DNA from: an uncultured bacterium
Lineage (GTDB): Bacteria > Cyanobacteriota > Vampirovibrionia > Gastranaerophilales > Gastranaerophilaceae
Length of the DNA: 64,000 nucleotides
Reading direction: 5' to 3'
Assembly (NCBI GenBank): GCA_902801985.1
Contig: CADCKD010000001.1
Location: 85,459-149,458, forward strand
The position numbers and the translations under genes are program-made. Below the pieces are notes generated by a model. It saw nothing but the letters and a program-made list of their open reading frames with translations, had not been told where the DNA came from and ran no database searches. Position 1 is the first letter of the stretch, and each line of letters starts with the position of its first letter. Of the stretch, positions 63,995 to 64,000 are shown piece after piece.

Positions 63995-64000
63995 GGAGGA

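Noticed and set aside
1..64000. Integrated prophage with attachment sites
   Set aside because: No integrase, repressor, host-like flanking genes or direct repeats at the edges were found.

Overview
The window is one continuous stretch of an AT-rich tailed double-stranded DNA phage genome. Every convincing protein gene is on the + strand. Strong AGGAGG-type ribosome sites, a GH25/CHAP/SH3 endolysin, cell-wall-binding repeats and a Dit/Tal/TP901-type tail point to a siphovirus of a low-GC Bacillota host, probably a gut clostridium; the host is an inference. No integrase, repressor, DNA polymerase, helicase or primase is visible, so replication and lifestyle genes must lie outside the window.

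Region 1-1133 has no credible protein gene. Positions 1 to about 588 read on the - strand as a large structured RNA, richer in GC than the rest of the window and preceded by an extended -10 promoter. Next come a block of interleaved AT-rich tandem repeats (731-828), three DnaA-box-like sites (959-988) and a rightward sigma70-type promoter (1040-1067). Together these look like a replication origin between diverging transcripts.

Region 1134-15334 is a tightly packed accessory/early block. It encodes many small unknown proteins, a nucleoside 2-deoxyribosyltransferase-like protein, a pol-beta-type nucleotidyltransferase and a nicotinamidase-like hydrolase. It also holds four paralogs sharing an N-terminal MKxQIR...ETNSSS signature, a GNAT acetyltransferase, a radical SAM enzyme directly followed by a cysteine desulfurase, and an 886-residue protein that looks like a divergent YonO/QDE-1-type RNA polymerase. 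The ETNSSS / GNAT / radical SAM / cysteine desulfurase cluster (8019-12660) is the best candidate for an undescribed system.

Region 15545-21000 holds an HU-like protein, a papain-like protein, Asn/Gln- and Gly/Cys-rich putative structural proteins, a ClpP-like protease, an HTH-metallophosphoesterase and two tRNA genes. One tRNA is a clean Thr(TGT) and the other has an abnormal anticodon loop.

Region 21037-36590 is the packaging, head and connector module: a probable small terminase, TerL, portal, a protease-scaffold with a nested scaffold start, a decoration-like protein, the major capsid protein, connectors, the tail tube, a RuvC-like nuclease and tail completion proteins. Region 36609-63994 is the tail and lysis module: a 4652-residue tape measure protein, Dit, Tal, two Ig/collagen-like fibres, a metallo-beta-lactamase-fold protein with a CW_7-like tail, a multidomain endolysin and a holin-like membrane protein. 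Rho-independent terminators divide the late region after the tail tube, tape measure, second fibre and MBL genes. The capsid, decoration and tail-tube genes look more GC-rich than their neighbours, as expected for very highly expressed proteins.
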